From contig DATFLY010000145.1 of assembly GCA_035267185.1 (NCBI GenBank), positions 1 through 14,614 on the forward strand: a DNA stretch of 14,614 nucleotides, written 5' to 3'. Positions 13,227 through 14,614 of this stretch are shown here, one piece after another (position 1 is the first letter of the stretch; every line of letters begins with the position of its first letter). The notes under the pieces were generated by a model. It searched no databases and had not been told where the DNA came from. It was given only the letters and a program-made list of their open reading frames with translations. The position numbers and the translations under genes were made by a program. The DNA comes from JAUIBE01 sp035267185 (GTDB lineage Bacteria; Pseudomonadota; Gammaproteobacteria; Xanthomonadales; SZUA-36).

Positions 13227-14480
13227 TCAATTGATCAGCCATTGAGCTCTTACAGCCACAATCAAGGGATCAACACCATCAAATTCATTGCCCGGCCGAT
13301 CCACATCCACCACTTTCACAACGTTTCCCATCAGGCGGATGTCGTCATTAAGATACCAGTTGAGACCAAGCGTCAGGTTGGTTTCACTACCACCGTTGAC
13401 GTCGGCATCGCTCAGATCAACGTAGCTGGCGCGCACCGCAACTTCCCAGGCGCCCTTGCCACCTTTGAACATGGGGCTTGATACTTTTTGAGGGCGAAAC
13501 CTGCCCTGACCCAGATCGAAATTTCTCGAGTCGTTGGTGAGGAACCAGCTTCCCAGGACGTACACACCCCAGAAACTCACTGTCGGACTGGAATTTCTTT
13601 CGACTTGTGCCGCAACGATTTCCTGTTGCCAGGAAAAGCGCCCACGAACCTGGCTTGCTTCAAGTCCGAATTTGATGATCTTGTCAGCGTCACTGATCTC
13701 TCCGGTATCCACGAAGCGGGTGTTGGATGTCCCAATTTCAGGTCGCGAGCGAAACTGTGTGTCTTTGCTGTCAACGTTGACCCGGTAGGAAAACGAACCG
13801 CCAATATTGACACCCTTACGACCAGCAAAATCTATCGGAGAGTGCACATAGTGCAGTACCAGTGCCTGGCCGCTGTTTGACTGGCCATCCTGTTCAGGAT
13901 TGAAAACAAGGATGGCGCCATTGATGATGCTGTTTGATGTTCTTCTGAGCCAGTTGACCCCACCGGCCCTTCGTTCTGAAAGAGCGGCCACGGGAAGTGC
14001 TTCTTCCATAAAAACCTGCGAAGCAGCACCGCTGACCGATTCAAGACTGAATGCTGGCTTGGTAAACCCCAGTTTGAGCAAGGCTCTTGGCCAGCCGGTG
14101 TACACGGCGTAACTGTCGTTGATTTCGAGGTCACCACCCTTGTTGTAATCCGCAGATAACTTGACTTGCCAGTTTGTTCCCAGTTTTCGGTGAAATTTCA
14201 GCTTCGCCTTGCGCAAGGTGAGATCCGCACCGGCAGGTTCATCGTTGAGTGGCACATCGACAAAGATTTCGCCGCCCCACCTGAAGCCAAGCAGAGGGGA
14301 CTCTTTTTCAAGCAACACGGAATGGATGGGATGCTGGAGTCTGTCCTGGACTGTTTGCTGAGCGTTTGCCCAGGGACTGAACAGAGCCAGTGCCATGACA
14401 AGAACGCTGGCGCCAGTTCTGGCACCAGCGTTCAGCTCCGCGAGCCTGGATTCAATCAGGTCGAATGCCTGGCAAAACAT
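13227..14480 (-). CDS. O/P-type (phosphate-selective-like) outer-membrane porin
   Basis: Outer-membrane beta-barrel channel resembling the porin O/P (OprO/OprP, phosphate- or pyrophosphate-selective) family. After the signal sequence come LGFRWGGEIFVDVPL, ADLTLRKAKLKFHRKLGTNWQVKLSADYN, DLEINDSYAVYTGW and LKLGFTKPAFSLESVSGA, the usual first strands (R-K-A-x-L, G-x-x-K-x-x-F/P-x-x-E-x-x-x-S). At the end are WEVAVRASYVDLSDADVNGG, LTLGLNWYLNDDIRLMGNVVKV and a terminal strand VAVRAQWLIN. Phosphate specificity cannot be claimed without the arginine-ladder alignment. I chose ATG 14480 (417 aa); a TTG at 14516 would give 429. Either way about 28-40 residues precede the hydrophobic signal core (ASVLVMALALFSPWANA), an unusually long N-region. 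It follows the last gene of a leftward operon by about 50 bases. Confidence 0.85.
   Translation of the reverse strand: MFCQAFDLIESRLAELNAGARTGASVLVMALALFSPWANAQQTVQDRLQHPIHSVLLEKESPLLGFRWGGEIFVDVPLNDEPAGADLTLRKAKLKFHRKLGTNWQVKLSADYNKGGDLEINDSYAVYTGWPRALLKLGFTKPAFSLESVSGAASQVFMEEALPVAALSERRAGGVNWLRRTSNSIINGAILVFNPEQDGQSNSGQALVLHYVHSPIDFAGRKGVNIGGSFSYRVNVDSKDTQFRSRPEIGTSNTRFVDTGEISDADKIIKFGLEASQVRGRFSWQQEIVAAQVERNSSPTVSFWGVYVLGSWFLTNDSRNFDLGQGRFRPQKVSSPMFKGGKGAWEVAVRASYVDLSDADVNGGSETNLTLGLNWYLNDDIRLMGNVVKVVDVDRPGNEFDGVDPLIVAVRAQWLIN
14402..14433. repeat. 32-base near-perfect inverted repeat inside the porin 5' region
   Basis: GAACGCTGGCGCCAG (14402-14416) and CTGGCACCAGCGTTC (14419-14433) pair 14 of 15 positions around a 2-base centre (TT). 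It lies in codons for the region just before the porin signal core (LNAGARTGASV). It is a GC-rich potential hairpin or protein site about 45-80 bases after the proposed start codon. No T tract follows in either direction. Confidence 0.75.
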
Positions 14481-14531
14481 GGCTCGCCAGGAAAATGGCG
14501 AAAAAGCCTGTTGCAACTGATTGCTCGTAAC

Positions 14532-14614
14532 CTAGCTGGAGCTATCCTTTTCCTTGACCTCGCCAAGATGCCTGGCAAGCATATCTGCCCAGTGGCGCAG
14601 GATACGATCGGCTG
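14532..14614 (-). CDS. 3' end of an unidentified gene (partial at right edge)
   Basis: The minus strand is open from the window edge to TAG at 14532-14534, giving 27 residues: ADRILRHWADMLARHL then GEVKEKDSSS. The segment is a good amphipathic helix with a charged tail, as expected for a protein C-terminus, and the gap to the porin gene is short. The family cannot be recognised from this fragment. It is likely the upstream gene of the porin transcript. Confidence 0.5.
   Translation of the reverse strand, partial: ADRILRHWADMLARHLGEVKEKDSSS

Noticed and set aside
13003..13242. 79-codon minus-strand reading frame downstream of the porin
   Set aside because: No ribosome site, non-protein-like composition, overlaps the porin end; treated as intergenic.

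Overview
This is a Gram-negative proteobacterial chromosome segment, most likely from a marine or sediment gammaproteobacterium. The evidence is a TonB-dependent receptor, an O/P-type outer-membrane porin, several Sec-exported periplasmic proteins, intermediate G+C, and small-protein and DUF families typical of that group. The lineage is an inference from protein style; there is no rRNA, tRNA or phylogenetic marker in the window. I see no phage genes, insertion sequences, CRISPR arrays or RNA genes. Coding density is high and most genes sit in short, tightly packed operons.

Left part (1-2040): the 3' part of a Rieske non-haem iron oxygenase alpha subunit (plus strand) converges on a two-gene operon (minus strand) encoding a small cupin and a MaoC-type hot-dog hydratase whose frames overlap by 8 bases. 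All three look like catabolic or CoA-linked enzymes, but the substrate cannot be read from sequence.

Second block (2123-6496, plus strand): a three-gene, translationally overlapping operon. It encodes a membrane-anchored, cysteine-rich DUF3604 (PHP-like metallohydrolase) protein, a membrane-anchored SurA/PpiC-like foldase, and a HupE/UreJ-type membrane protein with a long periplasmic N-terminal domain. A perfect TATAAT box sits 7 bases before the first ATG, suggesting a leaderless transcript. A 13-bp-stem hairpin closes the operon and probably also serves the convergent receptor gene. This operon is the best candidate here for an undescribed system: a metal-dependent exported enzyme, its chaperone and a putative metal or small-molecule transporter.

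Third block (6516-11725, minus strand): a TonB-dependent receptor with its own predicted promoter carrying a GC palindrome near the start site; an acetyl-CoA hydrolase/4-hydroxybutyrate CoA-transferase family enzyme; and a conserved two-gene pair of unknown function (206 and 216 aa) behind a promoter with a perfect TTGACA -35 box.

Right part (11828-14614, minus strand): a DUF2092 periplasmic protein overlapping by 4 bases a 70-aa secreted peptide with a GRPLTPVSYAGVARRT signature, then an O/P-type porin with an unusually long N-terminal region containing a 32-base near-perfect inverted repeat, and finally the last 27 codons of an unidentified gene running off the window. A 13-bp inverted repeat lies downstream of the DUF2092 pair; its arms pair completely only in the leftward transcript, so it may be that operon's 3' hairpin.
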